From contig NZ_JBBMFK010000005.1 in NCBI RefSeq assembly GCF_040096055.1, positions 1-64,000 of the forward strand: DNA of 64,000 nt. Direction: 5' to 3'. The position numbers and the translations under genes were made by a program. The notes beneath the pieces are model-generated. The model made no database searches, was not told where the DNA came from, and was given only the letters and a program-made list of their open reading frames with translations. The stretch comes from Pseudoflavonifractor intestinihominis (GTDB taxonomy: Bacteria > Bacillota > Clostridia > Oscillospirales > Oscillospiraceae). Positions 46,257 through 56,908 of the stretch are shown piece by piece; the stretch's first letter is position 1; each line of letters starts with the position of its first letter.

Positions 46257-47570
46257 TCAGGGCAGAGGGAAGGGGCCCGCCAGCGTCAGGGTGAGGAAGG
46301 CGTTGGAGTAGGCGGGGGTGGCGGGGAGGGAGACCGGGGTGTTGTTGTCGGCGGAGTCCACGTGGATGCCCACAAGAAAGGTGGGCAGCAGGGGCACGGC
46401 GATGGTGCGGCTCACCAGTACGCCGTTGGCCAGGGGGGTGCGGGCCCAGGAGAGATAGCCGCCGGGGGTGATGCCGATGGTGATATAGTGGGGCAGGTCG
46501 GTGTTGGACAGGGCGCCGAAGCTGATGAGGTAGAGCCCGGCGGTCTGGATGACAGCGTACTGGCCGTTGGCGCTCTGAGTGATGCCCTTGCCGTTGAACT
46601 GGTCGAAGGTGATGGAGCCGTAGCGGGGGGTATAGAAGGTCTGGGCTGCGCTGCTGGAGAAATTGCCGTACACGGCGGGCTGTGTGGGGCCTGTGGCGCC
46701 GGTAGCACCGGTCGCACCGGTGGGTCCAGCCTGGCCGTCCTGTCCGTCCGCACCCGCAGGCCCTGTGGGACCGGTTGGCCCTGTGGGTCCCGTGGCCCCC
46801 GGAGCGCCGTTCTCACCTGCGGGTCCTGTGGGTCCGGTCGCCCCTGTCGGTCCTGCGGGCCCGGGCTCTCCTGCAGGCCCGGTGGGCCCTGTGGCCCCCG
46901 GAGCGCCGTTCTCACCTGCGGGTCCTGTGGGTCCGGTCGCCCCTGTCGGTCCTGCGGGCCCGGGCTCTCCTGCAGGCCCGGTGGGCCCTGTGGCCCCCGG
47001 AGCGCCGTTCTCACCTGCGGGTCCTGTGGGTCCGGTCGCCCCTGTCGGCCCTGCGGGCCCTGGGTCTCCTGCCGGACCGGTGGGCCCCAGAGCGCCGTTC
47101 TCGCCTGCGGGTCCTGTGGGTCCGGTCGCCCCTGTCGGTCCTGCGGGCCCGGGCTCTCCTGCAGGCCCGGTGGGCCCTGTGGCCCCCGGAGCGCCGTTCT
47201 CGCCTGCGGGTCCTGTGGGCCCGGTCGCCCCTGTCGGCCCTGCGGGCCCGGGGTCTCCTGCCGGACCTGTGGGCCCCGTGGCCCCCGGAGCGCCATTCTC
47301 GCCTGCGGGCCCTGTGGGTCCGGTCGCCCCTGTCGGCCCTGCGGGCCCGGGGTCTCCTGCCGGGCCTGTGGGCCCCGTGGCCCCCGGAGCGCCGTTTTCG
47401 CCTGCGGGTCCTGTGGGGCCGGTCGCCCCTGTGGGTCCTGCGGGCCCGGAATCTCCTGCCGGGCCTGTGGGTCCAGTGGGCCCCGTAGGGCCGGGGATGG
47501 GGCATACGGTCACAGTGGACCAGGGACAGAAGGGGCGGCGGGGATCGGGATTGCCGGAAAAGTTGTTCAT
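46257..47570 (-). CDS. Collagen-like repeat protein, BclA-type surface protein
   Basis: A 437-residue protein: a short N-terminus with two cysteines (NNFSGNPDPRRPFCPW, then VTVCPIPGP), about 270 residues of Gly-Xaa-Yaa triplets (GPTGPAGENGAPGATGPT and variants), and a globular beta-rich C-terminal domain of about 130 residues (from QPAVYGNFSSSAAQTFY). This is the layout of exosporium or surface collagen-like proteins with a C1q/TNF-like trimerisation head. No signal peptide is seen, as in BclA-type exosporium proteins. The ATG at 47570 follows GGAGG by 8 bases. Confidence 0.85.
   Translation of the reverse strand: MNNFSGNPDPRRPFCPWSTVTVCPIPGPTGPTGPTGPAGDSGPAGPTGATGPTGPAGENGAPGATGPTGPAGDPGPAGPTGATGPTGPAGENGAPGATGPTGPAGDPGPAGPTGATGPTGPAGENGAPGATGPTGPAGEPGPAGPTGATGPTGPAGENGALGPTGPAGDPGPAGPTGATGPTGPAGENGAPGATGPTGPAGEPGPAGPTGATGPTGPAGENGAPGATGPTGPAGEPGPAGPTGATGPTGPAGENGAPGATGPTGPTGPTGPAGADGQDGQAGPTGATGATGATGPTQPAVYGNFSSSAAQTFYTPRYGSITFDQFNGKGITQSANGQYAVIQTAGLYLISFGALSNTDLPHYITIGITPGGYLSWARTPLANGVLVSRTIAVPLLPTFLVGIHVDSADNNTPVSLPATPAYSNAFLTLTLAGPFPLP
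46780..47500. repeat. 99-bp tandem repeat within the collagen-like gene
   Basis: Seven tandem units of 33 codons; unit starts at 46801, 46900 and 46999 are exactly 99 bp apart. One unit (near 47089) is 9 bp shorter because three codons are missing (GALGPT instead of GAPGATGPT). Such repeats vary in number by slippage or recombination. Confidence 0.9.
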
Positions 47571-47618
47571 AGTCAAAACCTCCGCCCCAGTATATGACAG
47601 GGCGGAGGCGCGGGAGAA

Positions 47619-47665
47619 AAGAGCCGCCCCTGTGCCGAGAAGCCTCGGACAGGGGCGGCAGCTCT
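47619..47665. terminator. Terminator between the flavin-type lipoprotein and collagen-like genes
   Basis: GCCGCCCCTGT / ACAGGGGCGGC with an inner CCGAG/CTCGG, followed on the minus strand by TCTTTTCTC. Confidence 0.85.
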
Positions 47666-47688
47666 TCTGCTTTTCAGTTGGGATGGGC

Positions 47689-48222
47689 TCAGCCCACGGG
47701 CAGCACTTCCACGATGCGGCACACCACGGAGTTCTCGGTGATGCGGTCGTTGTTGGCCATCAGGTCGGCCAGGACGTCCTGGTCCTCCTCCAGCTCCAGC
47801 TTGACCACAGCGCCCTGGTGGCGCTCCTCCTTGGTCTCGGCGGCGGTGTTGGGGATGTCGAACACCATCTTGGCCACCTTGTCCCGGAGCAGGTTGGTCT
47901 TGGTGGCGTTGTCGGCAAAGCCGAAGACGATGTGGCTGTCGTCACCGGCGGCGCCGGGGGTGAAGATGGCGATGTTGGGGGTGCCGTCGGCGTTGACGGT
48001 GGACACCACGGACACGCCGCTGTAGGCGGCGATGGCGTCCAGCAGCTCCTGCTGGCTCATGTTGCCGTACAGGCCGGTGGTGACGGAGGCGGTGGTGACG
48101 GCGTCGGCGTTGCCGTCGGTGGGAGCGGGGGAGCTTTCGCCGGCGTCGGGCTGGCTGCAGGCGGTGAGGCTGAGGGCCATTACGCCGGCCAGGGCGGCAA
48201 GGACAAGCGCGTTCTTTTTCAT
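47689..48222 (-). CDS. Lipoprotein with a pyridoxamine-phosphate-oxidase-like (FMN split-barrel) domain
   Basis: A 177-residue exported lipoprotein with signal and lipobox MKKNALVLAALAGVMALSLTAC (shown in part: GVMALSLTAC). A 40-residue linker precedes a split-barrel domain: SVVSTVNADGTPNIAIFTPG, then IVFGFADNATKTNLLRDKVA, the pattern of PNPOx-like flavin-binding proteins. Secreted members of this fold are uncommon; it may hold FMN or another cofactor at the cell surface. It is monocistronic. Confidence 0.78.
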   Translation of the reverse strand: MKKNALVLAALAGVMALSLTACSQPDAGESSPAPTDGNADAVTTASVTTGLYGNMSQQELLDAIAAYSGVSVVSTVNADGTPNIAIFTPGAAGDDSHIVFGFADNATKTNLLRDKVAKMVFDIPNTAAETKEERHQGAVVKLELEEDQDVLADLMANNDRITENSVVCRIVEVLPVG

Positions 48223-48384
48223 GGTGGGACTCCTTCCTTTTCAATCACAGATAGAATCGTTTCCTTGTTAAACGATGGTATTCTATCGTATTGTCAGGAA
48301 TTTGTCAAAGGTCAAATGTACAAAATGCGCATGAATATATAGACCAAATACTGGCGATAGGGAAAATTGACAGAGAAGTTGCGC

Positions 48385-49296
48385 TCATATCTGCCCCTCC
48401 ATGGGACAGGGGGCGCCGTAGGAGGAGTAGGAGGCGGCAATGTCCAGGAAGCGGCGGAGGGTGTCGCTGATAACCTTGTTGCGGTGGTAGCACAGCAGGA
48501 AGGAGCGCTGCCACACGCAGCCCTCCACGTTGACCCGCCGCAGCTCGCCCCGGGCCAGTTCGCCGCTGACCAGCCGGGCGGAGAGGACGGCCAGCCCGTA
48601 CCCCCGCATGACGGCCTGCTTGATGGCGGTGGCGCTGCTGCACTCCCACCTGATGTTCAGGGGCAGGCGGCGGGCCATAAAGGACTCGAAGAGGGCGCGG
48701 GTGCCGCTGCCCTGTTCCCGGAGGATAAAGGGCTGTCCGGCCAGCTCCTCCGGCTCCACCGCCTTCCGGGCGGCAAAGGGGTGGTCGGGCGCGCAGACCA
48801 GGATGAGGCAGTCGCTGATGATGGGGGAGGAGAGGATCTCCTCCCGGTGGATGATGCCCTCCACAATGGCGGCGTCCAGCTCGTTCTGGAGGAGCTTGCC
48901 CTCAATGGTGCGGGTGTTGTCCACCTGGACCGACAGGTCCACGTTGGGCCGGACCGACCGCAGCTCGTCCAGGATGGGGCAGAGCACCGTGCTGCCCACG
49001 GTGAGGGTGGCGCCCACCCGGAGGGCGGGCCGCTCTCCCTCGCCCTTCATGACCTCGTCCAGCCGGTCGAAGGCCTCCACCGCCAGAAGGGCCTGGGCCC
49101 GGAGGGTGCGGCCTGCCTCGGTGAGAAAGAGCTCCTTGGGGTAGCGCTCAAACAGCCGGGCCTTGTACATCTTCTCCAGCTCGCCGATGGTCTGGGAGAC
49201 CGTGGGCTGGGACACGTAGAGCCGGGCGGCCGCCTCGCTCATATTCCGGGTCTCGGCCACGGTGAGAAAGATTTTCAGATGGCGGATGGTGATCAA
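48385..49296 (-). CDS. LysR-family transcriptional regulator
   Basis: A 303-residue LysR activator. The N-terminal winged helix is ITIRHLKIFLTVAETRNMSEAAARLYVSQPTVSQTI (core SEAAARLYVSQPTVSQ) and the effector domain runs from about 90 to 295. It is related to the CysL/CysB-like group that responds to sulfur or redox metabolites, by overall pattern only. It is divergent from the CoA-disulfide reductase/sulfite reductase-like operon, which it probably controls through the site at 49352-49366. Confidence 0.9.
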   Translation of the reverse strand: MITIRHLKIFLTVAETRNMSEAAARLYVSQPTVSQTIGELEKMYKARLFERYPKELFLTEAGRTLRAQALLAVEAFDRLDEVMKGEGERPALRVGATLTVGSTVLCPILDELRSVRPNVDLSVQVDNTRTIEGKLLQNELDAAIVEGIIHREEILSSPIISDCLILVCAPDHPFAARKAVEPEELAGQPFILREQGSGTRALFESFMARRLPLNIRWECSSATAIKQAVMRGYGLAVLSARLVSGELARGELRRVNVEGCVWQRSFLLCYHRNKVISDTLRRFLDIAASYSSYGAPCPMEGQI

Positions 49297-49351
49297 TTGT
49301 GCCCCCTCCTTTGACGGTATCGGTTTTTCTGATTGCCTGTATCCAATTTTA

Positions 49352-49366
49352 CTATTTTACCAATAG
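49352..49366. promoter_or_regulatory. Probable LysR binding site
   Basis: An inverted repeat CTATT-N5-AATAG, which contains the LysR T-N11-A arrangement, between the divergent genes and overlapping the -35 of the plus-strand promoter. Confidence 0.55.
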
Positions 49367-49384
49367 CAGAACAAGTGATAAAAT
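49356..49384 (+). promoter_or_regulatory. Promoter of the CoA-disulfide reductase operon
   Basis: TTTACC (49356-49361), 17 bases, TAAAAT (49379-49384). The weak -35 suits an activator-dependent promoter. Confidence 0.6.
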
Positions 49385-49435
49385 AAAAACAATGCGTGAA
49401 AGGCGGGTCAGCCGCCGGAAAGGATGGATATTCCA

Positions 49436-51064
49436 ATGAAAATTTTGGTTATCGGCGGCGTGGCTGCGGGCACGAAGACAGCCGCCAAGCTCAAGCGCGA
49501 GGACCCCACAGCGGAAGTGACCATTCTCAACAAGGGCGAGGACATCTCCTACGCCGGCTGCGGCCTGCCCTACTACGTGGGCGGCGTCATCGCCGACCGG
49601 AGTGCCCTGATCGTCAACACCCCCGCCAAGTTTGAGAAGCTCACCGGCGTGGCGGTGAAGTGCGGCGTGGAGGCCGTGGCCCTGGACCGCGCTGCCAAGA
49701 CCGTCACCGCCAAGAACCTCTCCGACGGCAGCGAGAGCGTGTACAGCTACGACAAGCTGGTGCTGGCTGTGGGCGCGTCCCCCGTGGCCCCTCCCATTGA
49801 GGGCGTGAACCTGAAGAACGTGTTCTTCCTCCGCACCCCTGAGGACGCCGTGGCCCTGCGCCAGGCCGCCGAGAGCGGCGAGGTCCGCCGGGCCGTGGTG
49901 GTGGGCGGCGGCTACATCGGCCTGGAGGCTGCGGAGAACCTGGCCTCCCGGGATATCCGCACCACCGTGCTGGAGATGGCCCCCCAGATCCTCCCCGGCT
50001 TTGACCAGGAGATGGCCGCCTGGGCCGAGGACCGCCTGGCCGACCAGGACATCATGGTCTTCACCAACGAGCGGGTCACCGCCATCACCGGCGAGGAGAA
50101 GGTGGAGAAGGTCCTGTGCGAGAACCGGAAGATGAAGGCCGACCTGGTGGTGCTGTCCACCGGCATCCGGCCCAACACCAAGTGGCTCATGGACAGCGGC
50201 CTGGACATGGTGAAGGGCACCCTGCTCACCGACCTCCACGGCCAGACCAATGACCCGGCCATCTGGGCCGTGGGCGACTGCGCCATGGTCCACAACCTGA
50301 TCACCGGCGCCCCCGCCTGGTCCCCCATGGGCTCCACCGCCAACATCGCCGGCCGCAGCGCCGCCGTGAACCTGGCGGGCGGCGAGAGCGAGTACCTGGG
50401 CGTGCTGGGCACCGCCGTGTGCAAGCTGCCCGGCCTCAACGCCGGCCGCACCGGCATGAGCGTGGCCCAGGCCGCCGCCGCCGGCATCGACGCCGAGAGC
50501 GTGGTGTGCGTGCTGGACGACAAGGCCCACTATTACCCCGGCTCCGGCGAGTTTATCATCAAGCTGGTGGCCGCCCGTGAGGACCAGCGGCTGCTGGGCA
50601 TCCAGGTGCTGGGCAAGGGCGCCGTGGATAAGATGGTGGATATTGCAGTCACCGCCATCACCATGAAGGCCCGCCTGGCCGACCTGGCCAATATGGATAT
50701 GGCCTACGCGCCCCCCTTCTCCACCGCCATCCACCCCTTTGTGGCCGCGGTGCAGATCCTGCTCAACAAGCTCTCCGGCAAGCTGGTGAGCATGGGCCCC
50801 GCCGACTTCCAGGCCGGCAAGGCCGAGGGCTACCGCATCCTGGACGTGGGCATGGCCCCCGCCGTCACCGGCGCCCCCTACCTGGACTTCACCGCCCTGC
50901 CCGCCGGGCTGGAGGGCATCGGCAAGGACGAGAAGCTCCTGCTGGTGTGCGCCAAGGGCAAGCGGGCCTACCTGACCCAGAACCGGCTGCGCGCCCTGGG
51001 CTATGCCAACACCGTGGTGCTGGAGGGAGGCACCACCGTCAACGGCACCGAGCTGGTGAAGTAA
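49436..51064 (+). CDS. CoA-disulfide / polysulfide reductase with rhodanese-like C-terminus
   Basis: A 542-residue FAD and NAD(P)H-dependent pyridine nucleotide-disulfide oxidoreductase. It starts MKILVIGGVAAGTKTAAKLKRE with the FAD dinucleotide motif. The single redox cysteine is in SYAGCGLPYYVGG near 43, the CoA-disulfide reductase/Npsr signature. The NAD motif VVVGGGYIGLEAAENLA is near 150 and AVGDCAMV near 281. Residues from about 460 form a rhodanese-like domain with VCAKGKRAYL (Cys present). Fused forms reduce polysulfides or CoA persulfides. The ATG at 49436 uses AAAGGATG; an earlier ATG has no spacing. The sulfite reductase-like gene follows after 55 bases. Confidence 0.87.
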   Translation: MKILVIGGVAAGTKTAAKLKREDPTAEVTILNKGEDISYAGCGLPYYVGGVIADRSALIVNTPAKFEKLTGVAVKCGVEAVALDRAAKTVTAKNLSDGSESVYSYDKLVLAVGASPVAPPIEGVNLKNVFFLRTPEDAVALRQAAESGEVRRAVVVGGGYIGLEAAENLASRDIRTTVLEMAPQILPGFDQEMAAWAEDRLADQDIMVFTNERVTAITGEEKVEKVLCENRKMKADLVVLSTGIRPNTKWLMDSGLDMVKGTLLTDLHGQTNDPAIWAVGDCAMVHNLITGAPAWSPMGSTANIAGRSAAVNLAGGESEYLGVLGTAVCKLPGLNAGRTGMSVAQAAAAGIDAESVVCVLDDKAHYYPGSGEFIIKLVAAREDQRLLGIQVLGKGAVDKMVDIAVTAITMKARLADLANMDMAYAPPFSTAIHPFVAAVQILLNKLSGKLVSMGPADFQAGKAEGYRILDVGMAPAVTGAPYLDFTALPAGLEGIGKDEKLLLVCAKGKRAYLTQNRLRALGYANTVVLEGGTTVNGTELVK

Positions 51065-51119
51065 TCGAGATACGTTCTGCGCTGAGACATAAAATTATAC
51101 ATAAGGAGAGGTAACAATT

Positions 51120-52070
51120 ATGGCCTGCACCATCAGCCCTGAGGATATCAAGCGGGTGAAAGCCCTGGGCTTTCTCAACAACAAGGGAACCGACTGCTTC
51201 AATGCGCGCATCATCACCGTAAACGGCAAGATCACCGCCAAGCAGAACCAGACCATCGCCGAGGCCGCCGAGAAGTTCGGCAACGGCACCGTGGCCTTCA
51301 CCACCCGCCTGACCGTGGAGGTCCCCGGCGTCCACTATGACAACATTGAGCCCTTCCGGGCCTACATCGCCCAGGCCGGCCTGGAGACCGGCGGCACTGG
51401 CTCCAAGGTCCGCCCCGTGGTGTCCTGCAAGGGCACCACCTGCCAGTACGGCCTCCACGATACCTTCGCCCTCTCCGAGGAGATCCACGAGCGGTTCTAC
51501 AAGGGCTACCGCAATGTCCGCCTGCCCCACAAGTTCAAGATTGCCGTGGGCGGCTGCCCCAACAACTGCGTCAAGCCCGACCTGAACGACCTGGGCATCA
51601 TCGGCCAGATGATCCCCAACTTCGACCCCGAGGAGTGCAACGGCTGCAAGAAGTGCGGCGTGGCCCAGGTGTGCCCCATGGGCGCGGCCAAGCTGGAGGA
51701 CGGCGAGCTGACCATTGACAAGGACGTCTGCAACAACTGCGGCCGCTGCATCGACAAGTGCCACTTTGACGCCATGGACGGCGGCACCTTTGCCTACAAG
51801 ATCTACATCGGCGGCCGCTGGGGCAAGCACACCGCCACCGGCCGGCCCCTCAGCAAGCTGATCTCCACCAAGGAGGAGGCCCTGAGCATCATCGAGAAGG
51901 CCATCCTCCTGTTCCGGGAGCAGGGCAAGACCGGTGAGCGCTTTGCCGACACCATCGAGCGCCTGGGCTTTGACCACGTGGAGAAGGAGCTCCTCTCCGA
52001 CGACATCCTCTCCCGCAAGCAGGCCATTCTGGACGCCCAGCTGCACATCACCGGCGGCGCCACCTGCTGA
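51120..52070 (+). CDS. Sulfite/nitrite reductase-like siroheme and 4Fe-4S protein
   Basis: A 316-residue redox enzyme. Residues 1-95 resemble the ferredoxin-like half domain of sulfite/nitrite reductases. The siroheme-Fe4S4 cysteines appear as CKGTTCQYG near 102 and GGCPNNC near 143. An inserted pair of 4Fe-4S motifs follows (CNGCKKCGVAQVCP near 172, CNNCGRCIDKCH near 203). The layout matches AsrC-type anaerobic sulfite reductase subunits and small clostridial homologues. With the upstream polysulfide reductase-like enzyme and LysR it suggests a sulfur-compound reduction module. No asrA/asrB lies beside it, so electrons must come from elsewhere. Confidence 0.83.
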   Translation: MACTISPEDIKRVKALGFLNNKGTDCFNARIITVNGKITAKQNQTIAEAAEKFGNGTVAFTTRLTVEVPGVHYDNIEPFRAYIAQAGLETGGTGSKVRPVVSCKGTTCQYGLHDTFALSEEIHERFYKGYRNVRLPHKFKIAVGGCPNNCVKPDLNDLGIIGQMIPNFDPEECNGCKKCGVAQVCPMGAAKLEDGELTIDKDVCNNCGRCIDKCHFDAMDGGTFAYKIYIGGRWGKHTATGRPLSKLISTKEEALSIIEKAILLFREQGKTGERFADTIERLGFDHVEKELLSDDILSRKQAILDAQLHITGGATC

Positions 52071-52092
52071 GCCAACACCCAATCAACACAAG

Positions 52093-52131
52093 GACCGCCC
52101 TCCGGCACTACCGGAGGGCGGTCTGTCTCTT
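52093..52131. terminator. Terminator of the sulfur module
   Basis: A perfect 13-bp stem GACCGCCCTCCGG with a CACTA loop, 22 bases after the stop; TGTCTCTTT follows. The convergent zincin gene ends 8 bases further on. Confidence 0.85.
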
Positions 52132-52138
52132 TATGGGA

Positions 52139-52516
52139 TTATTCGGGCTCCAGGCCGTCCCGCCAGGCCTCCAGAAAGGCCTCGTCCTTCCGGTCCAGGC
52201 CGTGCTCGCCGGCCAGACCCTCGATGTGGTGGGTGAACTCGTGGGCCAGAGTGGTGTAGAGCTCCTCCTCCCAGTCCTCCTCGGTCCAGTTCTCCTTGGC
52301 CGCCAGGGCGGCAAAGGAGCCGTAGTACAGGAGGATGTACCGGCCCATCTGGTCGTCGCAGTACTCGCCCAGAATGTACATCTCCCCCGGCGGGAACTCC
52401 GGGTCCGGCTTCTCGTCTGGCAGCAGGGAGATGCCGCCGTTGAGGTCGGTGTAAAACGCCTCGGGGAACTCCTCCGCCATCTGGTCCAGCAGATCGCCAG
52501 CTTCATCAAAAGTCAT
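52139..52516 (-). CDS. Small zincin-like metallopeptidase family protein
   Basis: A 125-residue protein with the zinc motif HEFTHHIEGLAGEHG (HExxH with Gly and a downstream acidic residue) at about 93-107, typical of the DUF1025/minimal zincin family. The rest is acidic (LPDEKPDPEFPPGEMYILG). No signal peptide, so it is cytoplasmic. Function and substrate of the family are unclear. Its start lies 9 bases after the stop of the XRE membrane regulator, on the same strand. Confidence 0.8.
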   Translation of the reverse strand: MTFDEAGDLLDQMAEEFPEAFYTDLNGGISLLPDEKPDPEFPPGEMYILGEYCDDQMGRYILLYYGSFAALAAKENWTEEDWEEELYTTLAHEFTHHIEGLAGEHGLDRKDEAFLEAWRDGLEPE

Positions 52517-52525
52517 GCGTATTCC

Positions 52526-53449
52526 TCATTTCTTGGCTGTTCCGCTCACCATACCGCAGAGGAGTCCACCCACCGGGAACACCACCCAGGCGGGGTGCCA
52601 GGCGTTGAACACAAAGCCCGCCACAAGAAAGATGATGGTGGCGGCGGACATGATGAAGCCGCACCGGCGGTCGGCGGCCTCATTGGGCTTGTACTCATAG
52701 CTGCCGGTCTCGGCGGCGGCGACGCTGCCGTGGTACTTGCTGTGCTCAATGCCCAGGTAGACCAGGACCGCCACCGCAGCGGCCACCACCAGGAAGAACA
52801 CCGTGCAGGCCGCCGCGCCGCCGCTGGGCTGGGACTGCCACAGGACGGACAGCCCGATCAGCAGGGCCACCGCCACCAGAATGGCGGCCACTGCCGCGGC
52901 GATGCCTGCCCGGAACACCTTGCGGAAGGCGGCTATGGCGTCGGCGTTGTAGAAGGGCGGGATGTCCGGGTGGGCCTTGCGGAAGTCGCTGTGGGCGATG
53001 CCGCCCCACACGAAGAGAAAGACCGCCGCCGCCACACACAGAAAGAAGGGCAGCACCATCAGGCCGGTGTCTCCCCACTTCAGATAGCCCGCCAGCAGGG
53101 CGGCCACGCTGGCCACAGACAGGAACACCCCGGCGGCCATGAGGGCGGAAAAGCGGTCCATGTGCTGGTCGTAGGCCACGAAGAGGGCGAACCGGGCCTC
53201 CTCTGCCTCTGTGTCAGGGGCAGGGGGCGGGGGAAAATCCGCCTCGGACAGCTCCTCCCGCATCAGCTGGTCCAGGGTGCAGGAGAGCAGGTCGGCCAGG
53301 GTGAGCAGGGTGGCGGCCTCGGGCAGGCTCTGGCCGCTCTCCCACTTGCTCACCGCCTGGCGGCTCACCCCCAGGGCCTCGGCCAGGCCCTCCTGGGTGT
53401 ACCCGGCCCGGCGGCGGAGGATGGGCAGGTTATGTTCAAAATGAGTCAT
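52526..53449 (-). CDS. XRE-type regulator with membrane domain
   Basis: A 307-residue protein. Residues 1-66 are a helix-turn-helix (YTQEGLAEALGVSRQAVSKWESGQSLPE, core SRQAVSKWESGQSLP). After a short acidic linker come about six hydrophobic helices (from FSALMAAGVFLSVASVAALLAG, shown in part, to the C-terminal VVFPVGGLLCGMVSG). This is a membrane-tethered one-component regulator. It forms a two-gene unit with the downstream zincin, so the peptidase could act on it; that is speculation from position. Confidence 0.85.
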   Translation of the reverse strand: MTHFEHNLPILRRRAGYTQEGLAEALGVSRQAVSKWESGQSLPEAATLLTLADLLSCTLDQLMREELSEADFPPPPAPDTEAEEARFALFVAYDQHMDRFSALMAAGVFLSVASVAALLAGYLKWGDTGLMVLPFFLCVAAAVFLFVWGGIAHSDFRKAHPDIPPFYNADAIAAFRKVFRAGIAAAVAAILVAVALLIGLSVLWQSQPSGGAAACTVFFLVVAAAVAVLVYLGIEHSKYHGSVAAAETGSYEYKPNEAADRRCGFIMSAATIIFLVAGFVFNAWHPAWVVFPVGGLLCGMVSGTAKK

Positions 53450-53568
53450 TTAAATCGGTCACTCCTTTCAGCACCATTTTGCCGGAAGAAGGCCGGTTTT
53501 ACCACCAACCCGGCGTTTCGGCGGGGATTTTTTTCGCGCAACTTCAGGTTGCGCGGCTGCTTTCGGGC

Positions 53569-55731
<2,163 letters not shown>

Positions 55732-55894
55732 TGCAAAACTCCTTTATATCAATACCCGGCGGTGCCGCCGGCAGGCTTGTCCTGTGAGGTATATTTTACG
55801 GCATCTCCCCCCGGAAGTCCAGGGGAAAGCTTGCGCAGCGGCAGGGGAACAGGTAGAATAAAAGAGAGAAAACCGGCGAAAGGAGCGACGGAAC

Positions 55895-56842
55895 ATGGCG
55901 CGCACACTGGAAGAGCTCAACCGCACCCTGGCGGAGCTGGGGGAGCGGCAGGAGAGACGGCGGCGGCTGCTGGTCCAGCGGTCCGCTCTGGGGGACGAGG
56001 CGCGGGAGCGCTCCGCCCGGGCGGAGGAGCTGGCCCAGCAGCTGGCCAAGGAGCGGCGGGATGTGGAGGAGCTGGAGGGCGTGAGCCTGAAGGGGCTGTG
56101 GCTGCGCATCACCGGTGACCGGGAGGTGCGGCTGTCCAAGGAGGAAGCGGAGGCGCTGGCGGCCCAGGCCAAGTATGAGCAGGCCCTCCGGGACGTGGAG
56201 GCGGCCCAAAACCGGCTGGCCGAAATGGAACGGGAGCTGGAGGGCATGCCCGACTGCACGGCGGAGCTGGAGGCGGCCCTGGAGGAGAAGCGGGCCCTGC
56301 TGCGCACTGCGGGCGGCCCGACCGGGGAGCGGATCGCCGAGCTGGAAGAGGAGATCGCCCGGCGGAAGGACAGGATCAAGGAGCTCCGGGAGGCCTCGGC
56401 CGCCGGGGAAGAGGTGTTCTCCTGCCTGGACGTGGCAGACGACAAGCTGGACGAGGCCCAGGGCCTGGGCACCTGGGACATGCTGGGCGGCGGAGTCTTC
56501 GTCACCATGATGAAGCACGACAAGCTGGACGAGGCGCGGAACTATGTGGACCGGGCCCAGCAGGCCATGTCCCGGTTCCGCACCGAGCTGGCCGACGTGG
56601 ACCTGATCTCCCGGGCCCAGGTGTCCATCGGGGACTTCGCCACCTTTGCCGACTACTTCTTTGACGGACTCTTTGCCGACCTGGCGGTGCAGGAACAGAT
56701 CGAGCAGTCCCGGGACAGCGTGGTCCGGGCGGGGATGGAGGTGAAGTCGGTGCTCCAGCAGCTGGCCGGCCTGGAGGGGGAGGAAGAGACGGGCATTGCC
56801 CGGGCTCAGGCGGAGCTGGCGCGCATCACGGAAGCGGGATAA
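55895..56842 (+). CDS. Coiled-coil protein of unknown function
   Basis: A 315-residue, strongly charged, almost wholly helical protein. Long heptad stretches cover residues 1-55, 85-175 and 265-315 (ARTLEELNRTLAELGERQE at the start). The central part (about 180-250) is less charged and has LGTWDMLGGGVFVTMMKHDKL, a pattern seen in a family of Firmicute proteins of unknown function. There is no signal peptide or membrane helix. The ATG follows AAAGGAGCGACGGAAC. It is monocistronic and divergent from tex, ending at a strong terminator. Confidence 0.75.
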   Translation: MARTLEELNRTLAELGERQERRRRLLVQRSALGDEARERSARAEELAQQLAKERRDVEELEGVSLKGLWLRITGDREVRLSKEEAEALAAQAKYEQALRDVEAAQNRLAEMERELEGMPDCTAELEAALEEKRALLRTAGGPTGERIAELEEEIARRKDRIKELREASAAGEEVFSCLDVADDKLDEAQGLGTWDMLGGGVFVTMMKHDKLDEARNYVDRAQQAMSRFRTELADVDLISRAQVSIGDFATFADYFFDGLFADLAVQEQIEQSRDSVVRAGMEVKSVLQQLAGLEGEEETGIARAQAELARITEAG

Positions 56843-56853
56843 ATCCAGACAGT

Positions 56854-56890
56854 AAGGCGCGGCCCGGAGCAATCCGGGCCGCGCCTTTGT
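56854..56890. terminator. Bidirectional terminator, coiled-coil / flavoprotein genes
   Basis: A perfect 14-bp stem AAGGCGCGGCCCGG with an AGCAAT loop between convergent genes. Confidence 0.9.
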
Positions 56891-56908
56891 TTGCTTATGG
56901 AAAGGGGC

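Noticed and set aside
46780..47500. Regular repeats that might be taken for a CRISPR array
   Set aside because: The period is 99 bp without distinct spacers, and the repeats encode Gly-X-Y triplets in one continuous frame of a collagen-like protein.
53500..53560. Terminator of tex at the GCGCAAC/GTTGCGC hairpin
   Set aside because: On the tex strand the hairpin is followed by As, not Ts. The neighbouring GC-rich repeat pairs imperfectly.
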